From Vibrio albus (GTDB lineage: Bacteria > Pseudomonadota > Gammaproteobacteria > Enterobacterales > Vibrionaceae), in the NCBI RefSeq assembly GCF_003144035.1, contig NZ_QFWT01000001.1, positions 496,001 to 560,000 of the forward strand: a DNA stretch of 64,000 nucleotides, given 5' to 3'. How positions within the stretch are numbered: position 1 is the first letter of the stretch; every line of letters starts with the position of its first letter. A program made the translations under genes and the position numbers. Positions 46,732-55,143 of the stretch are shown piece after piece. The notes below the pieces were generated by a model that saw only the letters and a program-made list of their open reading frames with translations, did no database searches and was not told the DNA's origin.

Positions 46732-47544
46732 TCAGGATTTATCGGTGGCGTGATCCATATACTGGTAGATGGTGTCCTTCTGTTTATTGATAGAGCGGGA
46801 AACCATATCAGGAAGGATCTGATTCATACGGGCAAACAGTTTTTCCGGCCAGCCGATCCAGGTCGCACCGGGTTCATGTATCAACATATGGCTGACATAC
46901 CGGGCAACCGTTTCCGGCTGGTCACAAGCATTCCCCAACTGTTTATTCATCTGACAGACCGCATCATTGTTCAGCTCGGTCTCTGTTGCCCGGGGAGCAA
47001 GATAAAGCACCCGGACCCCCGAACCACTCAGCTCACGGTCCATGGCTTCACTGAAACGATGAACGCCGGCCTTCGCCGCGCAATAGGCGGAATACCCTGG
47101 ATACCCAATCGAACCGAACGTTGAGCCGATATTCAGCACAATACCCGGACGCGCTATCTGCTTCAGTACCATCTGAGTCAGCAGAATGGGGGTCGTCAGG
47201 TTCAGTTGAATTTCTCTTTCAAGCGATGCCGCACTACGCCGGGCCAGAGGGCTGAACTGGTTACTGCCTGCGTTATTGATCAACACGCTGATTTTTTTAT
47301 CGTCTTCCACATACCGGCAAATTTGCTGTTGCAATGCCTCCATCCCTTCAGGCGTGGTGATATCCGCACTCAGGCTCTCATGCCTTCTGGGGTGAATCAG
47401 AGACTGGCGTAATTTCTCCAGTTTTTCCTTATTCCGCGCCACCAGAATAAGGTGAGCCCCCTGAGATTCCAGCTCAGTGGCTATTGCGCCGCCAATTCCG
47501 CCAGAAGCGCCGGTGAGCAGAACGTACTTCCCTTTTAAATCCAT
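46732..47544 (-). CDS. Short-chain dehydrogenase/reductase
   Basis: An NAD(P)-dependent oxidoreductase of 270 residues from the ATG at 47544. A longer frame to 47655 would overlap the upstream gene and lacks features. The cofactor motif is LLTGASGGIGGAIA. NNAGS follows, and the catalytic residues are Ser in LNIGSTFGSIG and Tyr-Lys in YSAYCAAKAG. It ends MDHATDKS. It lies 10 bases after the diiron protein gene. The substrate is unknown; its neighbours suggest an acyl-derived alcohol, aldehyde or ketone. Confidence 0.88.
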   Translation of the reverse strand: MDLKGKYVLLTGASGGIGGAIATELESQGAHLILVARNKEKLEKLRQSLIHPRRHESLSADITTPEGMEALQQQICRYVEDDKKISVLINNAGSNQFSPLARRSAASLEREIQLNLTTPILLTQMVLKQIARPGIVLNIGSTFGSIGYPGYSAYCAAKAGVHRFSEAMDRELSGSGVRVLYLAPRATETELNNDAVCQMNKQLGNACDQPETVARYVSHMLIHEPGATWIGWPEKLFARMNQILPDMVSRSINKQKDTIYQYMDHATDKS

Positions 47545-47554
47545 ACGCTCCTCC

Positions 47555-48238
47555 TTATGCGGCCTGTGAAACTGAAACCAGCGGCAGCTCACGTAGCATC
47601 TGCCCGTAAAGCGAAAACACCATATTGGCGGAATCAATAATCGCCTGCTGGTCATCCGGGTTATCCACTTTATTCATCAGGTTCTCGAAGAACTTAATAT
47701 GTTCCTGATCCAGCACACTGTGAGACGTCAGATAACTCATTGCCGTATCAGGAAGATCCAAAGAGGTTTTCACCAGTTGGGCCATCTGGCCACCAACCCC
47801 CACACTGGTTCCTTCCAGTACCCACACCATGCCGAACAGAGCCATTGGGTTATGGCGGTCAATCTGGTGATAAAGGAAAGCGACCATCAGTTCGATGGCT
47901 TGTCCGACTTTGCCTTCCTGCTGATTCAAGCGTACATCCCGGGCATTACCGCCACACTCACGAATATCGTTAAGAATCCATTCATGATGACCCTGTTCCT
48001 CTTCGATATACTCCGCGATCGCTTCTCGCAGCCACTCATCATCCGCCGTCAGTCGGCCTCCACACGCCATCAACAGAGGAACGGTATGTTTTACGTGATG
48101 AAACGCCTGAGTCAGAAAGGCGATATACATCTCCCGGCTGATATCGCCACGCGCGCAGGCTTCGAATACCGGAGCCTGTAACATATGTTGTTGTGCCTGT
48201 AATGTGTGTTGCTGTAACGTCTGGAAAAAATCACTCAT
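47555..48238 (-). CDS. Haem-oxygenase-like (TenA-type) diiron protein
   Basis: The 227-residue product has the helical fold of haem-oxygenase-like diiron oxidases. Likely metal ligands are in AFHHVKHTVPLL, EEEQGHHEW, VLEGTS and HSVLDQEHIKFFENL, the last an H-x3-D-x2-H pattern typical of the superfamily. Members of this superfamily decarboxylate or desaturate fatty acids or amino acids (UndA, BesC) or N-oxygenate. ATG 48238 follows AAGG at a spacing of 8 and is preferred to a GTG at 48247. It sits next to an acyl ligase, which fits an acyl substrate. Confidence 0.78.
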   Translation of the reverse strand: MSDFFQTLQQHTLQAQQHMLQAPVFEACARGDISREMYIAFLTQAFHHVKHTVPLLMACGGRLTADDEWLREAIAEYIEEEQGHHEWILNDIRECGGNARDVRLNQQEGKVGQAIELMVAFLYHQIDRHNPMALFGMVWVLEGTSVGVGGQMAQLVKTSLDLPDTAMSYLTSHSVLDQEHIKFFENLMNKVDNPDDQQAIIDSANMVFSLYGQMLRELPLVSVSQAA

Positions 48239-48248
48239 CGTATTCACC

Positions 48249-49745
48249 TTATAGGGTCGCCATCACTGACGACTGAATGTTTATTAACTGACAGTCCGTT
48301 TGGGAACAGAAGTACGGCTGCTCTGCCAGCGTCTGCCTCACCCAGTGTTCGATCACCTCGCGAACCGGACGCCCGTTCGCCGTAAACCAGTGTTGTTTTG
48401 TTCTTAACTCCGGAACCACCAGTAACCGATGGATACGGGCATAATCCGGTAATGTGTCATTGAATTTTTGAATCTTATCGGCAATATTTTCCTGTGGGCT
48501 AATGACGGCACTGAGACGGCTCTCAGCCTCACCGGTGACAACCAGGGTACAGCCCGGCGCAAAGACCTGAGCCTGTGATTCAATCCATTCCGGTGAAATA
48601 TTGCGGCCAAAGCTGGTGATGATCTGGTTCTTTTTACGGCCCTGCAGAGTTATAAACCCGTCATCATCCAGAGACGCTATATCGCCGGTGGCATACCACT
48701 CTCCGGAAAACGGTTCTCCCAGATAACCAAGCGCCACATTCCCCCGGACTAACAGCTCATTGTCCGCCGACAACGCCACGTTCATATGGGGCAGAACTTT
48801 TCCGCAACTGCCTGCTTTGCTGGCAAATGGCGTATTCAGGCTGACTACAGAGGCACATTCAGACAGTCCATACCCTTCATAAGCGGGTATACCCAGTTGA
48901 TGCGCTCTGGTAATCAGTTCAGCCGCGACCCGGGCTCCGCCGACGGCGACAAAGTTGAGTGATTCCGCCAGCTCCGGATGAGCCTGAACGATTTGGATCA
49001 GAGCCATTAACAGGGCGGGGGTTAATACCAGACTATCGGGACGCTGCGCTACAAGCGCCCCGGTGAACGCCCTGGCATCAAACTGACTGGATCCGCTCAG
49101 TCCCAGACGGCTTCCCCGGAACACCACCGCTGTCACCCCCAGCAGTAACGGAACATAAATTCCCGTCACGTTTTCCAGCAAGGTAGACAGCGGCAGCAGA
49201 ATCAGGTGGCGATGACTTTGTCCCTTGATTTCGGCCGCCAGTGTCGTACTGATACGTTCAAGGTTCATTACGCTCAGGCAAACCCCTTTGGGCGTGCCGG
49301 TTGAGCCAGAGGTAAAGGTGATCTTACCGGTGCCGGGTAAGATCTTATCCGTCCCGCTGACGGCTCTTTTATACACAGGTAAAGATTCAAGATGGGCAAC
49401 CACTTCTCCGTAGCCCTGCCAGTCGCCGATCAGCACATCAGCTCCCGACTCTGTCAGCACATGCTGTACCTGCTGATCAGAAAAAAACGTCGGTATCGGT
49501 ACAATGGCAATACCAGCCAGCATTGCCGACAGGTCAGCCACTATCCAGTCAAGGCTATTTTCCGCTTTCAGCGCGATGCAACGTGCATTCTGTCGTTGTA
49601 ATACCTCTGCCGCATCTTCAATACGATCAAGCAGTTCCGCATACGTCAGCGTCTGCTCCTCGCCGGTAAAGTTCTCACCCCGAAATGCCACCAGCTCTGA
49701 CCTTTCATTCGCATACTTACGTATTGCCTGTAAAATCGTACTCAT
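48249..49745 (-). CDS. AMP-dependent acyl ligase (ANL superfamily)
   Basis: The 498-residue product activates a carboxylic acid as acyl-AMP. Core motifs are present: FTSGSTGTPKGV (P-loop, A3), EGYGLSECASVVSLN (A5), YATGDIASLDDDGFI (A7) and GRKKNQIITSFGRNISP (A8). The C-terminal A10 position reads FTANGRPVR, with Arg where the catalytic Lys (NGK) is usual. It overlaps the thermostable-hemolysin-family gene by four bases, so the two are co-translated. Chain length and acceptor are unknown. Confidence 0.85.
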   Translation of the reverse strand: MSTILQAIRKYANERSELVAFRGENFTGEEQTLTYAELLDRIEDAAEVLQRQNARCIALKAENSLDWIVADLSAMLAGIAIVPIPTFFSDQQVQHVLTESGADVLIGDWQGYGEVVAHLESLPVYKRAVSGTDKILPGTGKITFTSGSTGTPKGVCLSVMNLERISTTLAAEIKGQSHRHLILLPLSTLLENVTGIYVPLLLGVTAVVFRGSRLGLSGSSQFDARAFTGALVAQRPDSLVLTPALLMALIQIVQAHPELAESLNFVAVGGARVAAELITRAHQLGIPAYEGYGLSECASVVSLNTPFASKAGSCGKVLPHMNVALSADNELLVRGNVALGYLGEPFSGEWYATGDIASLDDDGFITLQGRKKNQIITSFGRNISPEWIESQAQVFAPGCTLVVTGEAESRLSAVISPQENIADKIQKFNDTLPDYARIHRLLVVPELRTKQHWFTANGRPVREVIEHWVRQTLAEQPYFCSQTDCQLINIQSSVMATL

Positions 49746-50395
49746 ACCTTCTTCCTGCTAAATGAATTTTCCGTGCTCTGCGAGCGCGATCTCAGCAATT
49801 CAAGGCCATGCCTGAGATTGCCGGCAAAGACTCTCGGCTGATACTGGTAATAGGAGCCCCATGTACTGGATGCATCCGGAATTTTCTCTGGATCAGCATC
49901 AGCAATCACCACAGGGTTCAGACCAAGTCTTTTCATCAGGGCATACAGGGGATCAGTGGCGGTAAAAATGCACCATTCCATCCCCTGCTCTACCAGGATT
50001 TCTGTCATTTTCAGAAAGTGGAAGTAAGAAATACCTTTCGCAAAGGAGCCCAGATGTCCGAATTCGACCAGACTTTCCCGGAGCACTGTGGCAGAAAAAG
50101 TTTCAGATAAGATAATTTCGGCCTGCTTCCCGAGATACTGTTCAAGAAACAGTGACTCTGAACCGGCTATGCGATAACCGCACAGCGATATAATCTGTTC
50201 AGACTGAGTCAATGCCGTATACACAGGCATAAAACTGTAGAGCTGAGCTTCGAAGGCTTGCTGATAACGCTCCCGGATTTGACAAACAGCCCGATCCCAA
50301 AATGGATGATGTCTGTCAATTACCTGCAGTTGTAACTCATTTGTATCAATACTGGCTTTCATCTCGTCATACTCTTGCTGATCTGATAATGACAA
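49742..50395 (-). CDS. Thermostable-hemolysin-family protein (GNAT-like fold)
   Basis: The 217-residue product matches the T_hemolysin family (named after delta-VPH of V. parahaemolyticus). Core segments are RERYQQAFEAQLYSFMP, SLCGYRIAGSESLFLEQYL and ESLVEFGHLGSFAKGISYFHFLKM. The family has an acyltransferase-like (GNAT/autoinducer-synthase) fold and real hemolysis is unproven for most members. The start is a TTG with GAGGT five bases upstream; an ATG at 50362 is the alternative. It opens the seven-gene operon. Confidence 0.8.
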   Translation of the reverse strand: MSLSDQQEYDEMKASIDTNELQLQVIDRHHPFWDRAVCQIRERYQQAFEAQLYSFMPVYTALTQSEQIISLCGYRIAGSESLFLEQYLGKQAEIILSETFSATVLRESLVEFGHLGSFAKGISYFHFLKMTEILVEQGMEWCIFTATDPLYALMKRLGLNPVVIADADPEKIPDASSTWGSYYQYQPRVFAGNLRHGLELLRSRSQSTENSFSRKKV

Positions 50396-50409
50396 AGTAC
50401 CTCACCAAA

Positions 50410-50426
50410 CTTAAGAGACACTTAAG
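50410..50426 (-). promoter_or_regulatory. PmrA/QseB-type box: CTTAAG-N5-CTTAAG
   Basis: Two perfect CTTAAG half-sites with an 11-base period (ACTTAAGAGAC then ACTTAAGA on the plus strand) lie 15 bases before the operon's first start codon. The operon encodes a PmrA/QseB-branch regulator, whose known box is CTTAAT/G-N5-CTTAAG. A weak -10 (CATTAT) lies 18 bases downstream if the second half-site replaces the -35; that would favour the ATG at 50362 as the start. Confidence 0.75.
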
Positions 50427-50586
50427 AAATAAAATATCAACAAGATATAGTAGAGCATCCACTCAAATTGATTATTAACTCAACAACAACATTTCATTAA
50501 TAGGTTTTTCTCATATATGTTCTTTCATATATCGGTGGAATCTAATAATATCCACATAATAAATAGAATAATTTTTGATTTAGCTT

Positions 50587-51093
50587 ATGAGTAAAAGCAA
50601 TTTAGTGACGAATACCGGGCATAGATTTATTTCCAAAGGAAAAACTGCGTTTAAAGTTCATATTCACACCCCGGATGATAAGGTGTTACATCGCTCTGTC
50701 GGATTTGTAAGAATTGGCGAAGACAAAGCGCTAAAGAAGGCCATTTTGCTAAGAAATGAACTGGGTTACGATATGTGGGGTAGGTTCTGGAAGCGGATTC
50801 TTCAGGACCCGTACCTGATGACAAGACTGCCTCATGATCTGGAACCGAAAATTATATATAAAGCTCACGCAACTAAAGAAAATCCGGACCATAAGGAGCA
50901 ATATTATATTGCGAAGTGGCGGGAATACCTGGAAAACGGAGCCTGTAAACACAGAAGCGTTCTATGCTCAATTAAGAAGTATGGAAAACTGGCTGCTTAT
51001 TTGAAAACCAAGAAAAAATTACTGGAAGTTCATAAAGATAACCTTGAAATTCTGATGTTTATGGGACGGATAAACAGCATTGACCTCAAGTAA
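50587..51093 (+). CDS. Hypothetical protein with an AP2-like N-terminal part
   Basis: This 168-residue basic protein was not firmly recognised. Residues about 20-58 (KTAFKVHIHTPDDKVLHRSVGFVRIGEDKALKKAILLRNELG) have the spacing of an AP2-type DNA-binding domain: a beta strand, then a turn, then AxxxRNELG in a helix. The rest is Lys-rich. It is divergent from the seven-gene operon across a 190-base AT-rich region containing ATATATG/CATATAT repeats, and is followed by a strong terminator. Confidence 0.6.
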   Translation: MSKSNLVTNTGHRFISKGKTAFKVHIHTPDDKVLHRSVGFVRIGEDKALKKAILLRNELGYDMWGRFWKRILQDPYLMTRLPHDLEPKIIYKAHATKENPDHKEQYYIAKWREYLENGACKHRSVLCSIKKYGKLAAYLKTKKKLLEVHKDNLEILMFMGRINSIDLK

Positions 51094-51102
51094 AAATGTT
51101 AT

Positions 51103-51134
51103 AAAAATCCCGCTGATGCCAGCGGGATTTTTAT
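51103..51134. terminator. Bidirectional terminator before gltX
   Basis: AAATCCCGCT, loop GATGCC, AGCGGGATTT, then TTATAT. The 10-base arms sit between convergent genes. Confidence 0.9.
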
Positions 51135-51157
51135 ATAAATGTTAATAAAATAAAAAT

Positions 51158-52585
51158 TTATTGTGCATTCGCTTCACGCTCAGCAATAAACTCAAGAGCC
51201 ATCTTGATGCGGGCAATCACGCGCTCTTTGCCTACCAATTGCATAACAGCATCAACTGAAGGTGACTGACCGCCACCCGTCACTGCAACACGCAGAGGCA
51301 TGCCGATTTTACCCATGCCGATTTCCAGCTCTTCACACACTTCTTTGATGACGTTGTGAAGGTTTTCTGTTGTCCAGTCACTCAGAGCTTCCACTTTGCT
51401 CAGCGCCAGATCCAGAGGACCTTTTGCCACGCCGCGCAGATGCTTCTTCGCTGCAGCAGGATCGAACGCGTCAAAATCTTCGTAGAAATAACGAGACTGC
51501 TGTGCCAGTTCAACCAGAGTGTTACAACGTTCACCAACCAGTTTAATCACTTCTGTAATGGCTGGGCCATTGTCTTTGTTAATGCCTTGTTCATCCAGGT
51601 GCCACTGAAGGTGCTCCGCCACGTATTCAGGATCAGACGTCTTGATATAGTGGTTGTTCAACCATAGCAGCTTATCAGTGTTGAATGCCGAGGCTGATTT
51701 AGAAATCGCATCCAGACTGAACAGGTTAATCATTTCTTCACGAGAGAAGATTTCCTGATCACCATGAGACCAGCCCAGACGAACCAGATAGTTATTCAGT
51801 GCATTAGGCAGGTAACCTTCATCACGATACTGCATTACAGAAACCGCACCGTGGCGCTTAGACAGCTTGGCACCATCATCACCCAGAATCATTGCACAGT
51901 GAGCAAACGTCGGAATAGGTGCACCCAGCGCTTCATAAATGTTGATCTGACGAACGGTGTTATTGATATGGTCTTCACCACGAACAACATGAGTGATGCC
52001 CATATCCCAGTCGTCCACCACAACACAGAAGTTATAAGTAGGTGACCCATCGGTACGACGGATAATCAGATCATCCAGCTGTTCATTCGAAATCTCAATA
52101 CGGCCACGGATCTGGTCATCAAAAACGACAGTGCCTTCTTTCGGGTTACGGAAACGGATAACACAAGGGTCGCCGTCTTTCGCCGCTTCGTTTACCGCTT
52201 TGATTTTAGGATGATTCGCATCATAGCGAGGTGTCTCTTTATTCGCTTCCTGCTCACCACGGATCTCATCCAACAGCTCTTTCGAGGCATAACATTTGTA
52301 AGCCTTGTCTTCTGCCAGAAGCTGATCAACGACTTCGTTGTAACGATCAAAACGTTTTGTCTGGTAATATGGGCCTTCATCCCATTCCAGTCCCATCCAC
52401 GCCATGCCTTCAAGAATGGCATCTACCGCTTCCTGAGTTGAGCGCTCCAGGTCAGTGTCTTCGATACGCAGAACAAATTCACCACCCTGATTTTTTGCAT
52501 AAAGCCATGAGTACAGTGCGGTACGCGCACCACCAACGTGCAGATAGCCAGTCGGGCTAGGAGCAAAACGAGTTTTAACCGTCAT
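51158..52585 (-). CDS. gltX: Glutamate--tRNA ligase
   Basis: GltX charges tRNA-Glu, which also feeds haem synthesis through HemA. The 475-residue product has the class I HIGH-type motif [18 protein letters not shown] and the KMSKS-type motif [10 protein letters not shown]. Length and [22 protein letters not shown] match the family. It is monocistronic here, with hemA 10 kb away in the window. Confidence 0.96.
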   Translation of the reverse strand: MTVKTRFAPSPTGYLHVGGARTALYSWLYAKNQGGEFVLRIEDTDLERSTQEAVDAILEGMAWMGLEWDEGPYYQTKRFDRYNEVVDQLLAEDKAYKCYASKELLDEIRGEQEANKETPRYDANHPKIKAVNEAAKDGDPCVIRFRNPKEGTVVFDDQIRGRIEISNEQLDDLIIRRTDGSPTYNFCVVVDDWDMGITHVVRGEDHINNTVRQINIYEALGAPIPTFAHCAMILGDDGAKLSKRHGAVSVMQYRDEGYLPNALNNYLVRLGWSHGDQEIFSREEMINLFSLDAISKSASAFNTDKLLWLNNHYIKTSDPEYVAEHLQWHLDEQGINKDNGPAITEVIKLVGERCNTLVELAQQSRYFYEDFDAFDPAAAKKHLRGVAKGPLDLALSKVEALSDWTTENLHNVIKEVCEELEIGMGKIGMPLRVAVTGGGQSPSVDAVMQLVGKERVIARIKMALEFIAEREANAQ

Positions 52586-52867
52586 TTGAATTACCTTAAA
52601 TTTTTATTTTGCAGAGAAACCGCACAGATACGGGCAAAAGTGGCGGTATTTTACCACCCTATAGCAATTCTACAACCAGCGTATCGCCTCTCATTAAGAG
52701 TAGTAACCAGTGAAAACTAAGTAACATTATTCGATGCACTACAAAGTTTAAAACAGGAAGTCAGCCAGAAATCTGGTAGAGTGAATACAACGTGTTTATC
52801 TTTCACCTCCTGTTTTGGGCAAAACTGCAAGAGCCCGCACGCTCTCAATCTAATAACAGAATTCTTG

Positions 52868-53743
52868 ATGGTTATGTGTAAAAAAATCACCGCTTCTCTT
52901 TTTTTATGTTCGTTATTTTTTATTCAGAATGCTCTGGCCGAGCCTTTATACTGGAAGGCCGAAAAGGGCGCGCACGAACTTCTTATCTTCGGCTCTATTC
53001 ATATGGGTACCCCAGATATGTACCCACTCCCGGAAACTATCATTGATCACTTACATCACAGTCAGGCACTGATCACTGAAATCAACCTTTCTGATGTTGC
53101 CGACCCTCAGTTTTATACAACAACAGAAATGACCAGAGATATTCTGAACGAACAGCAGAAAAAACGGCTCTCTGACATTGCCGATGAATTATCTCTTCCT
53201 GTTCCGATGTTGTTGGATCGCCCGTCCTGGCAAAGTGCTCTGGCACTGCAGATCACTCAATTTGTCCAGCTCGGCTTCAGCCCCGACTATGGTATCGACC
53301 AACACCTGACCAACCTGGCCTTAGGCAAGGATATTTCTATTCTTGGCCTGGAAACAGCAGGATATCAGCTGCAACTGTTTTCACAAGATAACCGTACCGG
53401 CCGCGTGCTTCTGATTGATACTCTTAATCACTGGGAAAGAAATAAGAAAATCAACCGCTGTCTGCTCGAAACATGGAAGGCTGGAAATTCCCACCAGCTA
53501 CTGCAACTGGCAGATGAAAGCGAAATAGAGACAGAACTGACAGAACGCTTTATCTATACAAGAAATCAGAACTGGGCAGAGAAACTGGATGATCCGGCCT
53601 TTCTCACTAAGCCGGGCAAATACACCGTTGCCGTCGGCGCAATGCACCTGGTCGGCCCACAAAACCTGATCGACCTGCTGCGAAAGAAAGGGTTTAGCAT
53701 AAACCGGCTATCCAAATCCGAACCTGTTGATTGTGAATTATAG
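52868..53743 (+). CDS. TraB/GumN-family protein
   Basis: The product has 291 residues from the ATG at 52868 (an ATG two codons later is equally possible). It starts with a signal peptide (ITASLFLCSLFFIQNALA). The body has the TraB/GumN features LLIFGSIHMGTPDMYPLP, LITEINL and VAVGAMHLVGPQNLIDLLRKKGF. The family is related to Tiki-type metalloproteases, with GS-HMG and GAMHL as the metal-binding motifs. It should be periplasmic. An extension to 52781 adds residues before the signal peptide and is rejected. Confidence 0.8.
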   Translation: MVMCKKITASLFLCSLFFIQNALAEPLYWKAEKGAHELLIFGSIHMGTPDMYPLPETIIDHLHHSQALITEINLSDVADPQFYTTTEMTRDILNEQQKKRLSDIADELSLPVPMLLDRPSWQSALALQITQFVQLGFSPDYGIDQHLTNLALGKDISILGLETAGYQLQLFSQDNRTGRVLLIDTLNHWERNKKINRCLLETWKAGNSHQLLQLADESEIETELTERFIYTRNQNWAEKLDDPAFLTKPGKYTVAVGAMHLVGPQNLIDLLRKKGFSINRLSKSEPVDCEL

Positions 53744-53770
53744 AAGAGAGATTTCAGCTACAAACGCAAA

Positions 53771-53794
53771 AAACCCGTCACTATGGACGGGTTT
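53771..53794. terminator. Terminator between TraB-like gene and tRNA-Pro remnant
   Basis: AAACCCGTC, loop ACTATG, GACGGGTTT, with T/A tracts on both sides. It ends the TraB-like transcript on the plus strand and matches, in layout, the terminator downstream of tRNA-Pro. Confidence 0.85.
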
Positions 53795-53802
53795 CTTTAA
53801 GG

Positions 53803-53854
53803 TGGTCGGTGAAGAGCGTGTTTCAAGGAATGGCCGAACCCCCGACCCTCTGGT
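53803..53854 (-). pseudogene. Truncated tRNA-Pro remnant
   Basis: TGGTCGGTGAAGAG and CGAACCCCCGACCCTCTGGT are shared with the real tRNA-Pro (53920-53996), but 18 unrelated bases replace part of the T loop, and the copy stops inside the anticodon stem. The flanking CTACAAACGCAAAAAA plus terminator is also duplicated. Confidence 0.85.
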
Positions 53855-53888
53855 AACAAATCCAATATACAAAACTACAAACGCAAAA

Positions 53889-53911
53889 AAGCCTGTCACA
53901 AGGACAGGCTT
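53889..53911 (-). terminator. Terminator of tRNA-Pro
   Basis: On the minus strand: AAGCCTGTC, loop CTTGT, GACAGGCTT, then TTTTGCG. It begins nine bases after the tRNA 3' end. Confidence 0.9.
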
Positions 53912-53919
53912 TCTGAAAA

Positions 53920-53996
<77 letters not shown>

Positions 53997-54190
53997 AGAA
54001 GATTCCAAGGTTGAGAGCTTTGCTACTCACCGGGAACGGATGCGTATATTACGGATTATGGACAAAGACGCAAGGGATTTTCTGCACTTTTTTATGATTA
54101 AAGTTCAAATGCTCACTTTGCGTTCAAAATCAGCTGAAATGTGATAAAAAACACAACAATGAACACCCGTTTTTAACCAATTTGTAAAAA

Positions 54191-54204
54191 TTGACCCAGA
54201 TCAA
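54191..54204 (+). promoter_or_regulatory. FNR-type box of the putative small RNA
   Basis: TTGAC-CCAG-ATCAA (FNR consensus TTGAT-N4-ATCAA). It is centred about 40 bases before a start site predicted from the -10 hexamer TAATAT at 54224-54229, the spacing of a class II FNR-activated promoter. Confidence 0.65.
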
Positions 54205-54235
54205 CATCCGATGAGTTACTACGTAATATTGTGTC

Positions 54236-54400
54236 CCTGTCTTCTTCGCTTTACCAGCTCAGGTTGTTAAGGCGACGTGTGACAAATCTCCTCACTAGAT
54301 CGCTTAAGTAATAGTCAGGGTTGTGAACTTTTAACGAACAATGTAGTACAACCCCAACCTATTGCTCCGGAGTGGACAGATTGTTTGCTCCGGTTTTCTT
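54236..54400 (+). ncRNA. Putative FNR-controlled small RNA
   Basis: A transcript of about 165 bases is predicted from the promoter above to the terminator at 54367-54400. It contains GGGTTGT/ACAACCC (54318-54354) and TTAAGGCGA/TCGCTTAA pairings, so it is structured, and it has no plausible reading frame. In E. coli the FNR-activated small RNA FnrS lies a few genes from smrA, which is next to this one too. No sequence match to E. coli FnrS is evident, so homology is only possible. Confidence 0.6.
54367..54400 (+). terminator. Strong intrinsic terminator of the putative small RNA
   Basis: CCGGAGTGGACA, loop GAT, TGTTTGCTCCGG, then TTTTCTTT. All 12 positions pair (nine Watson-Crick, three wobble). 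Confidence 0.85.
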
Positions 54401-54505
54401 TGCCCGGATCAGCCAATCCTTCATTACACTGTGTATTTTCGTTGTTTCTGAGACTTATAAATACGGGTATAATTAGTTTATTCAGCACTAACATGAGATG
54501 AAGTT

Positions 54506-55087
54506 ATGTCTCACGATGACGATCTACAGCTGTTTCAGCAAATGATGGGAGACGTAAAACCCATCAAGCAGGATACCGCTCAGCACGACAAGGTCCATCA
54601 GGTTACCGATGCCCAGCTTGCCCGACAGGAAGCAGCCATCTGGCTGTCAGAAGAAGACCCGGAATACCTTTCCTTAGATAATGCCCCAATGGTCAAGCCT
54701 GAAGACTTCATCGAGTTCAAACGGGACGGAGTTCAGGATGGGGTATACCGGAAGCTCCGGTTGGGCAAGTACCCGGTGCAGGCCAGGTTAGATCTGCACA
54801 GAAAGAGCCTGGAAGAAGCCCGTGATGAAATCGTTAACTTTCTCCGCCAGTGTCTGCGCATGGATATCCGCACGGTGATTATCGTACACGGTAAGGGTGA
54901 GCGCTCTAACCCACCGGCATTGATGAAAAGTTATACTTCAGCCTGGTTAAAACAGATCAAAGATGTGATGTGTTTTCACAGTGCTCAACGCTACCATGGC
55001 GGTACCGGAGCCGTTTATGTATTACTGAGAAAGAGTGCCGAAAAGAAATTAGAAAACCGGGAAAAACACCAGAAACGTATGGCCTAG
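54506..55087 (+). CDS. smrA: Smr-domain DNA endonuclease SmrA
   Basis: The 193-residue product has a C-terminal Smr domain (RLDLHRKSLEEARDEIVNFL, TVIIVHGKGERSNPPALMKSYTSAWLKQI, QRYHGGTGAVYVLL). LDLH and HGKG are the catalytic-type motifs and HGGTGAVYV is typical of the YdaL/SmrA branch. The N-terminal third is acidic and probably disordered. E. coli YdaL is the recalled relative. It is followed by rluF after 56 bases. Confidence 0.85.
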   Translation: MSHDDDLQLFQQMMGDVKPIKQDTAQHDKVHQVTDAQLARQEAAIWLSEEDPEYLSLDNAPMVKPEDFIEFKRDGVQDGVYRKLRLGKYPVQARLDLHRKSLEEARDEIVNFLRQCLRMDIRTVIIVHGKGERSNPPALMKSYTSAWLKQIKDVMCFHSAQRYHGGTGAVYVLLRKSAEKKLENREKHQKRMA

Positions 55088-55143
55088 CACCATACTCAAA
55101 TTTTAATCATCACCAGCCGTTGTGAAACGTTAGAGAGAACAAC

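Larger units (their letters stand above)
53997..54505. other. 509-base gap between tRNA-Pro and smrA
   Basis: No protein gene is seen; the frame at 53926-54144 runs across the tRNA. The gap holds the tRNA promoter region, a CRP-like half-match TGTGATAAAAAACACA (54140-54155), an FNR-type box, a putative small RNA with terminator, and the smrA promoter region (TATAAT near 54469). Confidence 0.7.

Noticed and set aside
49742..50395. Calling the T_hemolysin-family gene a toxin
   Set aside because: The family name comes from one vibrio protein; the fold and operon suggest an enzyme, and no pore-forming or signal sequence is seen.
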